Positions 33,559 through 44,742 of a stretch of 64,000 nt of DNA are shown one piece after another. How positions within the stretch are numbered: position 1 is the stretch's first letter; every line of letters starts with the position of its first letter. The position numbers and the translations under genes were made by a program. The notes under the pieces are model-generated. The model was not told where the DNA came from, did not search any database, and worked only from the letters and a program-made list of their open reading frames with translations. Origin of the DNA: Mycolicibacterium cosmeticum (GTDB lineage Bacteria; Actinomycetota; Actinomycetes; Mycobacteriales; Mycobacteriaceae); contig NZ_CCBB010000001.1 of NCBI RefSeq assembly GCF_000613185.1, forward strand, positions 1,550,001-1,614,000, written 5' to 3'.

Positions 33559-35887
33559 GCTGACCAGTGTCCGTCACGCCCGCGGTCACGGGTTCACGCC
33601 GCTCCGAGTCCGGCCCCGATTCGCTGATCCCGATCCGCTGGTGCAGCCAGACCAGCGGTGCGGGCGCCCACCAGTTCCACCGGCCCGCGACGTGCATGAA
33701 CGCCGGCACCAGCACCATCCGCACCAGGGTGGCGTCGACCAGGACGGCCAGTGTCAGGCCGACCCCGAACATCCGCATGAACGACACCTGCGCGGCGATC
33801 AGGGCGGCGAAGGTGATCGACATGACCAGGGCTGCGGCGGTGATGACCTTGCCGGTGCGGGCCAGGCCGAGGGCCACCGCCTTGTCGTTCCGCTGACGTG
33901 CCGGACCGTCCAGCGCCAGCCAGTACTCCCGGATGCGGGCCGCCAGGAACACCTCGTAGTCCATGGACAGGCCGAACGCGATGCAGAACAGCAGCACCGG
34001 CATATTGGCCACCAGGGTGCCCGTCGGTGTGGTGCCGAGCGCGGACAGGTGCCCGTCCTGGAAGATCCACACCAGCGCACCGAATGCGGCGGTCAGCGAA
34101 AGAACGTTGAGCACAAGGGCTTTCAATGGCAGCACCACGCTGCCGGTGAGCAGGAACAGCAGCCCGAACGTGATCACCGCGATCACACCCAACACCCAGG
34201 GCAACCGGGTGGTGATGGCGGTGACGCTGTCGCGGTTGATCTGCGCGATGCCGCCGAGTTCGACGGTGCGCCCGTCCGGCCCGGTGACGGCGTGCAGCGC
34301 GTCGAGCTGGCGCTCGGAGGCGTCGGAGAACAGCGGCGCCGTGCTGCCGACGGTGAGGAAGGCGCTGCCCTCGGCGATGCCGGCCTGCCCGGCGGGGCCG
34401 ACCTTGCGGCCGTCCACGAACGTCCCGGTCGGGCCCGCGACCGACGACACATCGGCCACCCGGGAGAGTTCGGTTGCGTAACGGTCGAATTCGGCCGGGG
34501 TGAGCCCGTCGGCATCGGGAATGACGGCGGTCACCGCGGTGGCTGAGTTGTCGGTGAAGTCGTTGCGCAGTTGATCGCCGACCTGGCGCGCCGACGCCGA
34601 GGCGGGCAGCACCCGATCGTCCGGGAAGCCCCACTTGACGCCGAGGAACGGCGCTCCCAACAGCACCAGCAGCGCGACCACGGCCAAGCCGACCGGCACG
34701 GCGCGGCGCATCACCTTGCCTGTCCAGCGGTACCAGAACTGTTGCTCCACCGGCTTCGGCGACCGGTCCACGACCCGACGGAACACCCACCGCACATCGA
34801 GCGCGTCGAGCCGCTCGCCGAGCAGCCAGATGGCCGCCGGCGCAACGACGATGGCCGCCAGCGCCGCGAAGCCCACCGTCGCGACACCGGCGTAGGCGAA
34901 CGACTTGAGGAAGTACATCGGGAACAACAGCATGGCCGCCATCGACAGCGCGACCGTCGTCGCCGAGAACAGCACCGTGCGGCCCGCCGTCGCCATCGTG
35001 CGGATCAGCGCGCGATCGCGCGGCTGCCCCTCGGCGAGCTCGTCGCGGTACCGGCTGATGATCAGCAACGTGTAGTCGATGGCCAGGGCCAGCCCCATCG
35101 CGGTGGACAGGTTCAGCGCGAAGATCGACACGTCGGTGGAGAAGGTGATCAACCGCAGCACCGACATGGTGCCCACGATCGCCATCCCGCCGACGATCAT
35201 CGGCAGCGCGGCGGCCACCAGTCCACCGAACACCCAGACCAGCACCAAAAAGCTCAGCGGAATGGCGATGGATTCCATGAGCAGCAGGTCGCGTTCGGTC
35301 TGCGCGTTGATCTGGGCGTACACCATCGAGGTGCCGCCGGTCTTGATCGTCACGCCGGGGTGGCCGTCGGCGACGTGCATCAGCGAGTCGGACAGCTCCT
35401 TGGCGTATTTCTGCGCATTGTTCTCGCCGCCGGTGATGCCGGCGACGATGAGACCCGCGGTCTTGTCCTTGCTGACCAGGTCCCCGCTCGCCCCGGGATC
35501 ATTCCCCGTCGCTCCGCTCGCCCCGGGATCATTCCCCGTCGCTCCGCTCGCCCCGGGCGGCACGGTCCACGCCGAGGTCACCTGGGCGACGTGTGGCGAC
35601 CGGCGGAGCACGCCGGCGATCTGCTCGGCGACCGCTGTCGCCCCTGGGCTGGTGACGCCGTCGGGTGAGCTGACCGTGAAGATCAGCTGCATATCGCCCT
35701 GGTGGAACTTGTCGGTGAGCAGTTGCGTGGCGCGCGCCGACTCCGAGGTTGGGTCCTGGAACCCGCCGGCGGACAGGCTCTTGGCGACCGGGATGCCGAA
35801 GATGGCGGCGGCGACCATGACGAGTGCGGACAACACCAGCACGCGCCGCGGTGCGGCGATCGCGAGGAGTGCGATTCGGTTCAGCAT
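33551..35887 (-). CDS. MMPL/RND-family transporter
   Basis: Large membrane exporter of 778 residues with 12 predicted helices in two halves, each starting with one helix and a periplasmic loop. The RND-type segments are ALNLSTAMGLALAIDYTLLI and FGLSMDYEVFLAARIREYW, both with the acid residues of the proton path. Relatives move lipids or drugs. From the map order it could be the intact counterpart of M. tuberculosis mmpL13, which is split there (recollection). The first loop carries a 10-residue in-frame repeat (see tandem repeat). Expression is likely controlled by the TetR protein. Confidence 0.87.
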   Translation of the reverse strand: MLNRIALLAIAAPRRVLVLSALVMVAAAIFGIPVAKSLSAGGFQDPTSESARATQLLTDKFHQGDMQLIFTVSSPDGVTSPGATAVAEQIAGVLRRSPHVAQVTSAWTVPPGASGATGNDPGASGATGNDPGASGDLVSKDKTAGLIVAGITGGENNAQKYAKELSDSLMHVADGHPGVTIKTGGTSMVYAQINAQTERDLLLMESIAIPLSFLVLVWVFGGLVAAALPMIVGGMAIVGTMSVLRLITFSTDVSIFALNLSTAMGLALAIDYTLLIISRYRDELAEGQPRDRALIRTMATAGRTVLFSATTVALSMAAMLLFPMYFLKSFAYAGVATVGFAALAAIVVAPAAIWLLGERLDALDVRWVFRRVVDRSPKPVEQQFWYRWTGKVMRRAVPVGLAVVALLVLLGAPFLGVKWGFPDDRVLPASASARQVGDQLRNDFTDNSATAVTAVIPDADGLTPAEFDRYATELSRVADVSSVAGPTGTFVDGRKVGPAGQAGIAEGSAFLTVGSTAPLFSDASERQLDALHAVTGPDGRTVELGGIAQINRDSVTAITTRLPWVLGVIAVITFGLLFLLTGSVVLPLKALVLNVLSLTAAFGALVWIFQDGHLSALGTTPTGTLVANMPVLLFCIAFGLSMDYEVFLAARIREYWLALDGPARQRNDKAVALGLARTGKVITAAALVMSITFAALIAAQVSFMRMFGVGLTLAVLVDATLVRMVLVPAFMHVAGRWNWWAPAPLVWLHQRIGISESGPDSERREPVTAGVTDTGQRG
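35487..35557. repeat. 30-bp tandem repeat inside the MMPL gene
   Basis: Two identical 30-base units (35487-35516, 35517-35546) plus an 11-base part copy. On the coding strand each adds ten residues (repeated GASGATGNDP) in the first extracytoplasmic loop, keeping the frame. It is a GC-rich minisatellite that could vary in copy number by slippage. Confidence 0.9.
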
Positions 35888-36298
35888 GGCGGATTCCCCT
35901 CCGTTGCATATCGCCGTTAAGTTAACAACGGTAAGTTGGGCGCGTCAATTGTCGTTCTGGTCACGGACCGGGCGGCCGGCGGGTTCAACACATTGCGGGT
36001 GTGACCCACAAGTCACACAGATAACTCTGGTAACAGCCCGCCTTACTCGAAAGTAGAACCCAGAAGTAACGTTTGCTGCCGCGCCAGGTGCGTTCGAACG
36101 GTCCGGCACACACGCCACGGGCGCCGCGGGCCTCCTCGCGAAGCGCATAGCAGCAGGTCACGCCGCTCCTGACCGCCGAGTAGCAAGATCAACCGCGAGG
36201 CCCGCAAACATCGGAAACCTACCCGGCGGTAAGAATTGCCAAGGTTTTCAGAATCGTGACTCAAAGATTCCTTAAGCGTGACCCATACGCTCAGTGAC
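35888..36298. other. 411-base gene-poor region upstream of MMPL
   Basis: No convincing gene on either strand. It holds the candidate TetR operator, then a perfect 7-base inverted repeat GTGTGAC-N6-GTCACAC (35999-36018) similar to cyclic-AMP receptor sites but with a 2-base longer spacer, and AT-richer DNA (about 36210-36290) that could hold a promoter for the small reading frame downstream. Confidence 0.55.
35914..35931. promoter_or_regulatory. candidate TetR operator before MMPL-TetR operon
   Basis: CCGTT (35914-35918) and AACGG (35927-35931) flank AAGTTAAC, an inverted repeat 27-44 bases upstream of the reverse-strand MMPL start. It is AT-rich in an otherwise GC-rich setting. Binding by the operon's TetR protein is inferred. 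Confidence 0.5.
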
Positions 36299-36421
36299 AT
36301 GTGGATCGACGACACCAGTGCCGATGTCATCAAAGTCGACTTTGACGCCCTGTACCACGGGGATGTCCTCGTCGAGGGTGACACCTCCGAGCAGTTCCCC
36401 GACCTCGCTGCAGCGGTCTGA
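36299..36421 (+). CDS. possible 40-residue acidic small protein
   Basis: Reading frame ATG to TGA that encodes MWIDDTSADVIKVDFDALYH and ends in EQFPDLAAAV, an acidic peptide without membrane helix. There is no ribosome site in the six to twelve bases before the ATG, so a leaderless start would be needed. It is followed 26 bases later by a very good intrinsic terminator on the same strand, which supports transcription of this block. No family recognised; it could instead be part of a small RNA. Confidence 0.4.
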   Translation: MWIDDTSADVIKVDFDALYHGDVLVEGDTSEQFPDLAAAV

Positions 36422-36447
36422 CCGCAGCAGTCCCTCCTAGCACCACG

Positions 36448-36478
36448 ACGCCGCTGAGCCTTGCCTCGGCGGCGTTTT
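36448..36478 (+). terminator. intrinsic terminator after small reading frame
   Basis: Arms 36448-36458 and 36465-36475 pair over 11 bases with one G-T wobble, a 6-base loop and TTTT at the end. It is one of the few clear intrinsic terminators in the window and points to a short forward transcript ending here. Confidence 0.75.
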
Positions 36479-36561
36479 GGTGTCCGGGATCCGGCCGGCA
36501 ACCCTGGGAAACCGCGCGACCGGATGCCATTGTCCGGCCGCGCGGTGGTCAGCGGGCAGCG

Positions 36562-38338
<1,777 letters not shown>

Positions 38339-38377
38339 TTGGTGTGTTTCCTTCCTATCGGGGTCGTTACCCGGTTG

Positions 38378-39460
38378 CTAGGCCCACTCGTCGAGGATGG
38401 TGTCGTTGTCCGCGCCGACCACCGGCGGCGGCGTGGGTTGCCCTGGGCGACTGCGTGAGAAGCGGGGCGCGGGCATCGGCTGCAACCCGGCACCGGTCTC
38501 GTAGAAGGTGTCGCGTTCGGCGAGGTGCGGCTCGGTGAGCACTTCACCGAACGCCAATACCGGTGTGGCACAGGCATCCGAGCCGGCGAAGATTCGCGCC
38601 CATTCGTCGCGGCTCCTGGTCTTGAACACCTCGGTGAAGGTGGCCCGCAGTTCCGGCCAGCGCGCCATGTCGTTCTGCCCCGGCAGGGCCGCCGGGTCCA
38701 GGCCCAACCTGTCCAGCAGTTCGGCATAGAACTGCGGCTCGATCGCGCCGACGGCGACGTACTTGCCGTCGGCGGTCTCGTAGGTGTCGTAGTAGGGAGC
38801 GCCGGTGTCGAGCATGTTGGTGCCCCGCTCGTCGCTCCACAACCCTTGCGCACGGAACGCCCACATCATCTGGATCAGCACACTGGAACCGTCGACCATG
38901 GCGGCGTCGACCACCTGGCCCTTCCCCGAGGTCTGCCGTTCCCACAGCGCCGCGAGAATGCCCAACAGCAGGAACATCGACCCACCACCGAAATCGCCGA
39001 CCAGGTTCAGCGGCGGCACCGGCCGCTCCCCCTTGCGGCCGATCGCGTGCAGCACCCCGTTGAGCGAGATGTAGTTGATGTCGTGGCCGGCCTGCTGGGC
39101 GCGCGGACCGGTCTGTCCCCAACCGGTCATCCGGGCGTAGATCAGCTTCTCGTTGACCTTGGCGCAGTCGTCCGGTCCCAGCCCGAGCCGCTCGGTGACA
39201 CCGGGACGGAAACCCTCGATGAGCACGTCGGCCTTGCTGACCAGGTTCAGCACGAATTCGCGGCCCTGTTCGGATTTGAGATCGGCGGTCACCGAGCGCC
39301 GGTTCCGCAGCATCGCGTCCTTGGCCGCGCCGTTGGCGGCGGACGGGCGGTCCACCCGCACCACCTCGGCACCCAGATCGCCGAGAATCATCGCCGCGTG
39401 CGGGCCGGGGCCGATACCGGCCAATTCGACAACGCGCAATCCGTGCAGTGGTCCCGTCAT
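38378..39460 (-). CDS. mcr: alpha-methylacyl-CoA racemase
   Basis: CoA-transferase family III enzyme of 360 residues that interconverts R and S forms of 2-methylacyl-CoA, needed before beta-oxidation of branched chains and sterol side chains. His126 ([10 protein letters not shown]), Asp156 (LVGDFGGGS) and Glu241 (AIEPQFY) fall exactly at the catalytic positions known for M. tuberculosis MCR, and the length is the same. It begins with the ATG at 39460, giving [13 protein letters not shown]. First gene of an operon with the SDR (39 bases apart) and the nitronate monooxygenase family gene. Confidence 0.94.
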   Translation of the reverse strand: MTGPLHGLRVVELAGIGPGPHAAMILGDLGAEVVRVDRPSAANGAAKDAMLRNRRSVTADLKSEQGREFVLNLVSKADVLIEGFRPGVTERLGLGPDDCAKVNEKLIYARMTGWGQTGPRAQQAGHDINYISLNGVLHAIGRKGERPVPPLNLVGDFGGGSMFLLLGILAALWERQTSGKGQVVDAAMVDGSSVLIQMMWAFRAQGLWSDERGTNMLDTGAPYYDTYETADGKYVAVGAIEPQFYAELLDRLGLDPAALPGQNDMARWPELRATFTEVFKTRSRDEWARIFAGSDACATPVLAFGEVLTEPHLAERDTFYETGAGLQPMPAPRFSRSRPGQPTPPPVVGADNDTILDEWA

Positions 39461-39583
39461 ACCGACCGTCCTTCGTCGTTGAGTGTCTCGTCGAGTACCG
39501 AGTAGTTGACCGCCGACATAGCTTACTTGTATAACCAGGTCGAACCAGCCGGGGGCCACCCGGTCTAACCTGAGGGCGTGTCC

Positions 39584-40378
39584 ATGACGTATCGCAGCAT
39601 CGAATCTCTGCTCGTCGAGCTATCCGATGGCGTGTTGTCGCTGACCCTGAACCGGCCCGACAGCCTGAACTCGTTGTCCGAGGCCATGCTCGACGGGATC
39701 GGTGATGCGCTGGAACAGGCCGCCACCGATCCCGCGGTACGGGTGGTCAAGCTCGCGGGCGCCGGCCGAGGGTTCAGCTCCGGCGCCGGGATCAGCGAAG
39801 AGGACACCGCGGGTCACGCCACCGGCGGTCCCGAGGCGGTGCTGGATGCGGCCAACCGGGCGGTGCGGTCCATCGTCGCGCTGCCCAAACCCGTCGTCGC
39901 GGTGGTGCAGGGCCCGGCCGCCGGGGTAGGCGTCTCGCTGGCCTTGTCCTCGGACATCGTATTGGCTTCGGAGAACGCCTTTTTCATGCTCGCCTTCACC
40001 AAGATCGGGTTGATGCCCGACGGTGGCGCCTCGGCCCTGATCGCGGCGGCGATCGGGCGCATCCGGGCCCAACGGATGGCCCTGCTGGCCGAGCGGATCA
40101 CCGCGGCCGAGGCCTACGACTGGGGTTTGGTGACCTCCGTGCACGCGGCCGAGGCGCTCGACGACGAGGTCGCCTCGGTGCTGACCACCCTGTCGACGGG
40201 GCCGGCGGTGGCCCTGCGGAAGACCAAGCAGGCGATCAACGCCGCCACCCTGACCGAACTCGAGGCGGCCCTGGAGCGCGAGCGCGAGGGCCAGCTCCTG
40301 CTGTTGCGCTCCGACGATTTCCAGGAGGGCACCAAGGCCTTCCAACAACGACGTCGGGCCGACTTCACCGACAGTTAG
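39584..40378 (+). CDS. enoyl-CoA hydratase/isomerase family protein
   Basis: Crotonase of 264 residues. Oxyanion residues are in [14 protein letters not shown] and [20 protein letters not shown], followed by [20 protein letters not shown]. The ATG at 39584 lies seven bases after GAGGG; a GTG at 39578 is too close to that site. Divergent from mcr, as in the echA10/echA11-mcr region of M. tuberculosis (from memory). It hydrates or isomerises an enoyl-CoA in branched lipid breakdown. The catalytic Glu pair is not certain, as this branch varies there. Confidence 0.87.
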   Translation: MTYRSIESLLVELSDGVLSLTLNRPDSLNSLSEAMLDGIGDALEQAATDPAVRVVKLAGAGRGFSSGAGISEEDTAGHATGGPEAVLDAANRAVRSIVALPKPVVAVVQGPAAGVGVSLALSSDIVLASENAFFMLAFTKIGLMPDGGASALIAAAIGRIRAQRMALLAERITAAEAYDWGLVTSVHAAEALDDEVASVLTTLSTGPAVALRKTKQAINAATLTELEAALEREREGQLLLLRSDDFQEGTKAFQQRRRADFTDS

Positions 40379-40432
40379 TCGCACCGGAAAATAAGTGGAT
40401 TCACCGGTGCCCGATCGGTCACCATCGACCGT

Positions 40433-41692
40433 GTGAGTACACAACTCGAGCGGTCGGGCTGGCGGGTACTCGCACCGTTTCATCACCGCGAGTACCGCCT
40501 GCTGATCACCGCGGTGTCGCTGTCGATCTTCGCCGAAGGCATGTGGGCCGTGGTGATGGCCCTGCAGGTCATCGAACTCGACAACAATCCGACGTCGCTG
40601 TCGCTGGTGGCAACCTGCCTGGGCGCCGGTCTGGTGGGTTTCGTGCTGGTCGGTGGTATCGCGGCCGACCGGCTCAACCAGCGCAGCATCATCATCGCCG
40701 TCGAGACGGTCAACGTCGCCGCGGTCACCGTGGTGGCCGTGCTGGGTTCGCTTGGGCTGCTGAAGGTTTGGCACCTGGCCGTGGCGGCGGGCACGCTCGG
40801 CATCGCCGCGGCCTTCTTCTTCCCGGCCTACAGCGCGATCCTGCCGCGCATTCTGCCGCCGGAACAACTGCTGGCCGCCAACGGTGTCGAGGGTGTCGTG
40901 CGGCCGGTGTTCCAGCGCGCGGTCGGACCCGCGGTCGCCGGCATCGTGGTCGGCGCGACCATGCCCTCGGTCGGCGCCGTCGTGGTCGCCGTGCTGTTCG
41001 CGATCGGTCTGGCGCTGCTGGTGGCCACCCGCTCGCCGGCCGCCGCGGCACCCGACGGTGATCGGCCGCATGTGCTGCGGGACCTGCGTGACGGTTTCAC
41101 CTTCGTGGTGCGTACACCCTGGCTACTGGCCACCCTGTTGTTCGCCAGCATCTTCGTGCTGCTGGTGCTCGGCCCGATCGAGGTGCTGCTGCCCTTCATC
41201 GCGCAGCAGCGCTTCACCGAGGGCGCCCGCACATACGGATTCATCCTGGCGTTCTTCGGTGTCGGCAGCGCCTTCGGCGCGCTCGCGGTGTCCTCCCGCC
41301 GGCTGCCACGGCGCTACCTGACGGTGATGATGGCGATGTGGGGTCTGGGCTCGCTGCCGTTGGTGATCATCGGCACCACATGGTCGTTCGGCTGGATGGC
41401 GCTGGCGTCGTTCATCGTCGGGGTGACCGACGGTGCCGGCATGGTCATCTGGGGCACGCTGCTGCAGCGCCGAGTTCCCACGGCGATGCTCGGGCGGGTA
41501 TCGAGCCTGGATTTCTTTGTGTCGCTGGCCTTCATGCCCGTCTCGTTCGCGATCGTCGGACCGTTGTCGAAGGTGGTGTCGATGGAGGCCATCTTCCTGG
41601 TCGCCGGCGTGGTACCGGTGCTGATCGGCCTGACGGCCTGGGCCGCGGCGAAGATGCCCCACGACGAGCTGGCCCACCCGCTGGGCGGCTAG
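40433..41692 (+). CDS. MFS transporter, enterobactin/macrolide-exporter (MFS_3) type
   Basis: Membrane protein of 419 residues with 12 predicted helices. N-terminal FHHREYRLLITAVSLSIFAE and GGIAADRLNQRSIIIAVETV are characteristic of the MFS_3 branch (EntS, Tap, Mef-like exporters), followed by FFFPAYSAILPRILPPEQLL. The GTG at 40433 is used. Likely exports a siderophore-like or drug-like molecule. It overlaps the end of the convergent CPBP protease gene by four bases. Confidence 0.85.
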   Translation: MSTQLERSGWRVLAPFHHREYRLLITAVSLSIFAEGMWAVVMALQVIELDNNPTSLSLVATCLGAGLVGFVLVGGIAADRLNQRSIIIAVETVNVAAVTVVAVLGSLGLLKVWHLAVAAGTLGIAAAFFFPAYSAILPRILPPEQLLAANGVEGVVRPVFQRAVGPAVAGIVVGATMPSVGAVVVAVLFAIGLALLVATRSPAAAAPDGDRPHVLRDLRDGFTFVVRTPWLLATLLFASIFVLLVLGPIEVLLPFIAQQRFTEGARTYGFILAFFGVGSAFGALAVSSRRLPRRYLTVMMAMWGLGSLPLVIIGTTWSFGWMALASFIVGVTDGAGMVIWGTLLQRRVPTAMLGRVSSLDFFVSLAFMPVSFAIVGPLSKVVSMEAIFLVAGVVPVLIGLTAWAAAKMPHDELAHPLGG

Positions 41693-42363
41693 ACCCCGAA
41701 GATCGGCGGCAGCGCCAGCACCATGACCAGTCCCCAGCAGAAATGGGTCAGCATCGGTGCCAGCACGCCGCCGGTCATCCGGCGTTGCAGCGCACATGCC
41801 GCGCCGAGCAGGATGGCGGCGAAGCCCAGCATCGGGTTGCCCGCCGCCATCACGGCGACGAAGTAGATCGCCGTGGATACCAACACCGGACGGCGCCCGC
41901 CCAGCGCGCTGTACAGCGCCCCGCGGAAGAACAGTTCCTCGGCCACCCCGTTGACCACGGTGATGAACACGACCAGCAGCAGCGGGCCGTGATTGGCGAA
42001 TTCCAGTACGGCGGTGACGTAGTCGCGCACCGGCGGGATGAGCCGTGCGATCAGGCCGCCCACCACGAACACCGCGCCCAGTCCCAGCCCGACACCGATG
42101 CCGAGCAGCACCGGGCGGCGCCCACTGCCCGGCAGCCGGCCCATGTGCAACGGACCGGATGACACCGCCCCCACCGTCCACACCGCGGCCATGACGAGGG
42201 TGAGCACGTAGAAGGAGCTGTCCCCGGGATGCCGGCTCAGCGAATACGCTTGCAGCGCAGCACCGATCACCAGCACCCCGATGACGGTGATGCGCCGGCG
42301 TCGCACCACGTGCGGCGTCTCTTCGGCCGCCGGGGCCACGGTGCGCCAGGGTGGCGGGATCAT
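41689..42363 (-). CDS. CPBP-family intramembrane glutamic protease
   Basis: Membrane protein of 224 residues with six to seven helices. The catalytic motif EExxxR is present as VAEELFFRGALY, with later conserved His in LAPMLTHFCWGLV, as in Rce1/Abi-type CAAX proteases. Its target is unknown; in bacteria such proteins often process peptides or protect against bacteriocins. The ATG overlaps the stop of the upstream nucleotide-sugar-like reductase (ATGA), so the two are coupled. Confidence 0.87.
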   Translation of the reverse strand: MIPPPWRTVAPAAEETPHVVRRRRITVIGVLVIGAALQAYSLSRHPGDSSFYVLTLVMAAVWTVGAVSSGPLHMGRLPGSGRRPVLLGIGVGLGLGAVFVVGGLIARLIPPVRDYVTAVLEFANHGPLLLVVFITVVNGVAEELFFRGALYSALGGRRPVLVSTAIYFVAVMAAGNPMLGFAAILLGAACALQRRMTGGVLAPMLTHFCWGLVMVLALPPIFGV

Positions 42364-43493
42364 CCGGGACGCTCCGCGGGCATCAGGTCGGCCAGCAGGT
42401 CGATGCCCGTGCGCAGCGCGGCGGTGGCCGGACCCGGCAGCAGCGGCAGCAGGGCCAGGGCGGGGCGGGCGATCGGCGGCGTCAGCTCGCGGATGCGCGA
42501 CACGTCACCACCGGCCCATGGTGGATCGGTGTCGGCCAGATGGTGCGGGTCGGCGAGTCTGTCGACGGGCCGCCGGGTCCGGGTGGCGACCGACCGGCGG
42601 ATGGCATCCTCCACGGTGAGCAGCCCGCCCGGCGGGTCGGGCACCAGTTCACGCAATCCGGATCCGGTCGCCGTCATCGGATGCGCCAGGGACGCAGTGA
42701 GATCCGCGGCGAGCCCACCGGGCACCGGGAGCGCCAGCGCGGACACCCGCGACGCCAGGGCCGTCGGCAACCCGGGCGCGGGCAACCGCCACTGCCGGGT
42801 GCCGCTCAACCGACCGTAAGCCGCCAGCAGATCCCGGTACCGCACGGTCTGCGGGCCGCGGATGTCATAGGCGCCGGCGGGCACCCGCGCGGTGTCTGCC
42901 GCCGCGGTGAGGTAGTACAACACATCGCGGATGGAGATCGGGTCGATCGGGTTGTCCAGCCACGACGGGCGCGGCAACAGCGGAAAGCGGTCGCCCACAT
43001 AGCGCAGCATCTCGAACGAGGTGGAGCCGGCACCGATGATCACCCCGGCCCCCAGCCAGACCACCTCCGCGCCACCGGCGATCGTCAGGGCCTCTGCCAC
43101 CTCCGCGCGCCCGGCCAGGTGCTCGGACAGATTGCGTGCGTCGGGCACGAATCCGCCGAGGTAGACGATGCGGCGCACACCGGCCCGTGCCGCCGCTTCG
43201 GCGACCCGGTGAGCGGCGGCGTTGTCGGCGGCCCGGAAGCCGGGTTCACCGATGCCGTGGATCAGGTAGTAGAGGACGTCGACCGGCCCGCACCGGTGGA
43301 AAAGCGTTGCGACCGAATCCGGTTCGCGGGTATCGAGCCCGGTCGTCGTCACCTCGCCGTACCAGCCGAAGCTGCTGAGCCGCTCCGGCGTGCGACTGCT
43401 GACCACCACCTGGTGGCCCGCGGCAAGCAGTTCGGCGACCAGTCGCGAGCCGATATAGCCGGTGGCACCGGTGACCAGGATGCGCTCGGTCAT
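42360..43493 (-). CDS. NAD(P)-binding (NmrA/SDR-extended) protein
   Basis: Extended SDR-like protein of 377 residues: N-terminal Rossmann loop RILVTGATGYIGSRLVAELL, NAAAHRVAEAAARAGVRRIV and the YLGGFVPDARNLSEHLAGRA block, which are typical of the mycobacterial DUF2867/NmrA-like group. The last 150 residues are proline- and alanine-rich and less conserved. The classical YxxxK pair is not clear. It probably binds NADPH as a reductase or regulator. First gene of a two-gene operon with the CPBP protease. Confidence 0.82.
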   Translation of the reverse strand: MTERILVTGATGYIGSRLVAELLAAGHQVVVSSRTPERLSSFGWYGEVTTTGLDTREPDSVATLFHRCGPVDVLYYLIHGIGEPGFRAADNAAAHRVAEAAARAGVRRIVYLGGFVPDARNLSEHLAGRAEVAEALTIAGGAEVVWLGAGVIIGAGSTSFEMLRYVGDRFPLLPRPSWLDNPIDPISIRDVLYYLTAAADTARVPAGAYDIRGPQTVRYRDLLAAYGRLSGTRQWRLPAPGLPTALASRVSALALPVPGGLAADLTASLAHPMTATGSGLRELVPDPPGGLLTVEDAIRRSVATRTRRPVDRLADPHHLADTDPPWAGGDVSRIRELTPPIARPALALLPLLPGPATAALRTGIDLLADLMPAERPG

Positions 43494-43643
43494 GCGCCAC
43501 TCATATCAGCGCTCGACGCCCGCATCCGCACTCATGCCTCCCATGACCCACCGCTAGTCCTATCACTGCCCGCGGTGGGCCATACCCTGTTCGGTGACGC
43601 GCTACACCCGATGGAGTTGCTCGTCACACCGGCCGCGGGCCGG

Positions 43644-44060
43644 TCAGCGGGTGTGGTGGCGGGCAGCCCGCGGGTCGTCGACCACGACGCGATCGGGCTC
43701 GTCGTCGCCGCCGGGCTGCTTGATCCTCGGGTCGATCTTGTCGGCGTGCTCGCGGCGTGCCTCGAGGCGCTCGCGCGTCGAGTCGACCTCGTCGCGGTGG
43801 CTTGCCGCCCGATCCTGCAGGCGCGCCGCCTCGGCGGCTTTGGCGTCCGCCTCGGCCTGCGCGGCCCGCGCCTTCGCCTCGGTTTCGGCGGCGGCGGCCG
43901 CGCGCCGGTCCAGGCGTTGACGCTCCTCCTGGACCTCTTCGCGGATACGGTCGGCCTTGGCGGTGCGGCGGCGCTGGCTGGCGGTGCGGATCAGGAACGC
44001 GACGAGCGCCAGCACCACGACGGCGACGACGGCGAGGACGATCCAGCTGGTGGTGCTCAT
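43644..44060 (-). CDS. small membrane-anchored coiled-coil protein
   Basis: Protein of 138 residues: one N-terminal transmembrane helix (WIVLAVVAVVVLALVAFLI), then about 85 residues of heptad-rich, Ala/Glu/Arg coiled coil (EEVQEERQRLDRRAAAAAET onward), and a short acidic end. It is a single-pass protein with the body probably inside the cell. GGAGGAG seven bases before the ATG supports the start. No known family is recognised, though similar small proteins are frequent in mycobacteria. Confidence 0.75.
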   Translation of the reverse strand: MSTTSWIVLAVVAVVVLALVAFLIRTASQRRRTAKADRIREEVQEERQRLDRRAAAAAETEAKARAAQAEADAKAAEAARLQDRAASHRDEVDSTRERLEARREHADKIDPRIKQPGGDDEPDRVVVDDPRAARHHTR

Positions 44061-44194
44061 GAGGGCTCCTCCAATCGACGGGTGCGCGCACAGGTTATTG
44101 ACGCGCCTGCTGGTTTTGGGATGCCCACTGGGCCCGTCCTTAAACCCGCGATGGAAGGTGAGTGCGAGAACCGTTGCCGCCGTTGACCGTCGGT

Positions 44195-44716
44195 TCAGTC
44201 GGGCCGGCGGTGCAGCTCGATGAGGCCGCGATAGGCCTGCGCGTTGAACCGGTTGGCGGCAACCTCGTCGTCGGTGAGGCTGCGGCGCACCTTGCCGGGC
44301 ACACCGGCGACCAGGGACCGCGGCGGGATCACCGCCCCCTGCGGCACCACCGCACCCGCGGCCACCAGCGTGCCCGCTCCGACGACGGCACCGTTGAGCA
44401 CGATGGCGCCCATTCCGACCAGCACGTCGTCCTCGATGGTGCAGCCGTGCAGGACGGCGTTGTGCCCGACCGTGACCCCGGCGCCGATGCGGGCCGGGAA
44501 GCCCGGATCCACGTGCACGGTCACACCGTCCTGGATGTTGCTGCCCGCACCGACCTCGATGGGCTCGAATTCGGCACGCAGCGTGGCGTTGTACCAAACA
44601 CTCACGTGTGCAGCCAGCGTCACCGGACCGATCAGGGTGGCATTGGGTGCGACCCAGGATTCGGCGTGCAGCTGCGGGGCGCGCCCCCGGATGGGGATGA
44701 TCAACGGCTCAGGCAT
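44195..44716 (-). CDS. gamma-class carbonic anhydrase family protein
   Basis: Left-handed beta-helix protein of 173 residues made of hexapeptide repeats (WVAPNATLIGPVTLAAHVSV onward). Three histidines in HVDPGF and VGHNAVLHGC lie at the zinc positions of gamma carbonic anhydrases (PaaY, CaiE and YrdA relatives). It may hydrate CO2 or act on CoA thioesters. MPEPLIIPIRGRAPQLH at 44716 is the usual start; an ATG three codons earlier (44725) is possible. The GlxA-type gene lies upstream on the same strand, 26 bases away. Confidence 0.85.
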   Translation of the reverse strand: MPEPLIIPIRGRAPQLHAESWVAPNATLIGPVTLAAHVSVWYNATLRAEFEPIEVGAGSNIQDGVTVHVDPGFPARIGAGVTVGHNAVLHGCTIEDDVLVGMGAIVLNGAVVGAGTLVAAGAVVPQGAVIPPRSLVAGVPGKVRRSLTDDEVAANRFNAQAYRGLIELHRRPD

Positions 44717-44742
44717 GGCCGTCATCGTAATCAGGTGCCTGG

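Noticed and set aside
35487..35557. Direct repeats considered as a CRISPR array
   Set aside because: The units touch without spacers, are only two and a part, and keep the MMPL reading frame.
36043..36501. Reverse-strand reading frames in the gene-poor block upstream of MMPL
   Set aside because: They run through a terminator and an AT-rich region, have no ribosome site and show no family text.
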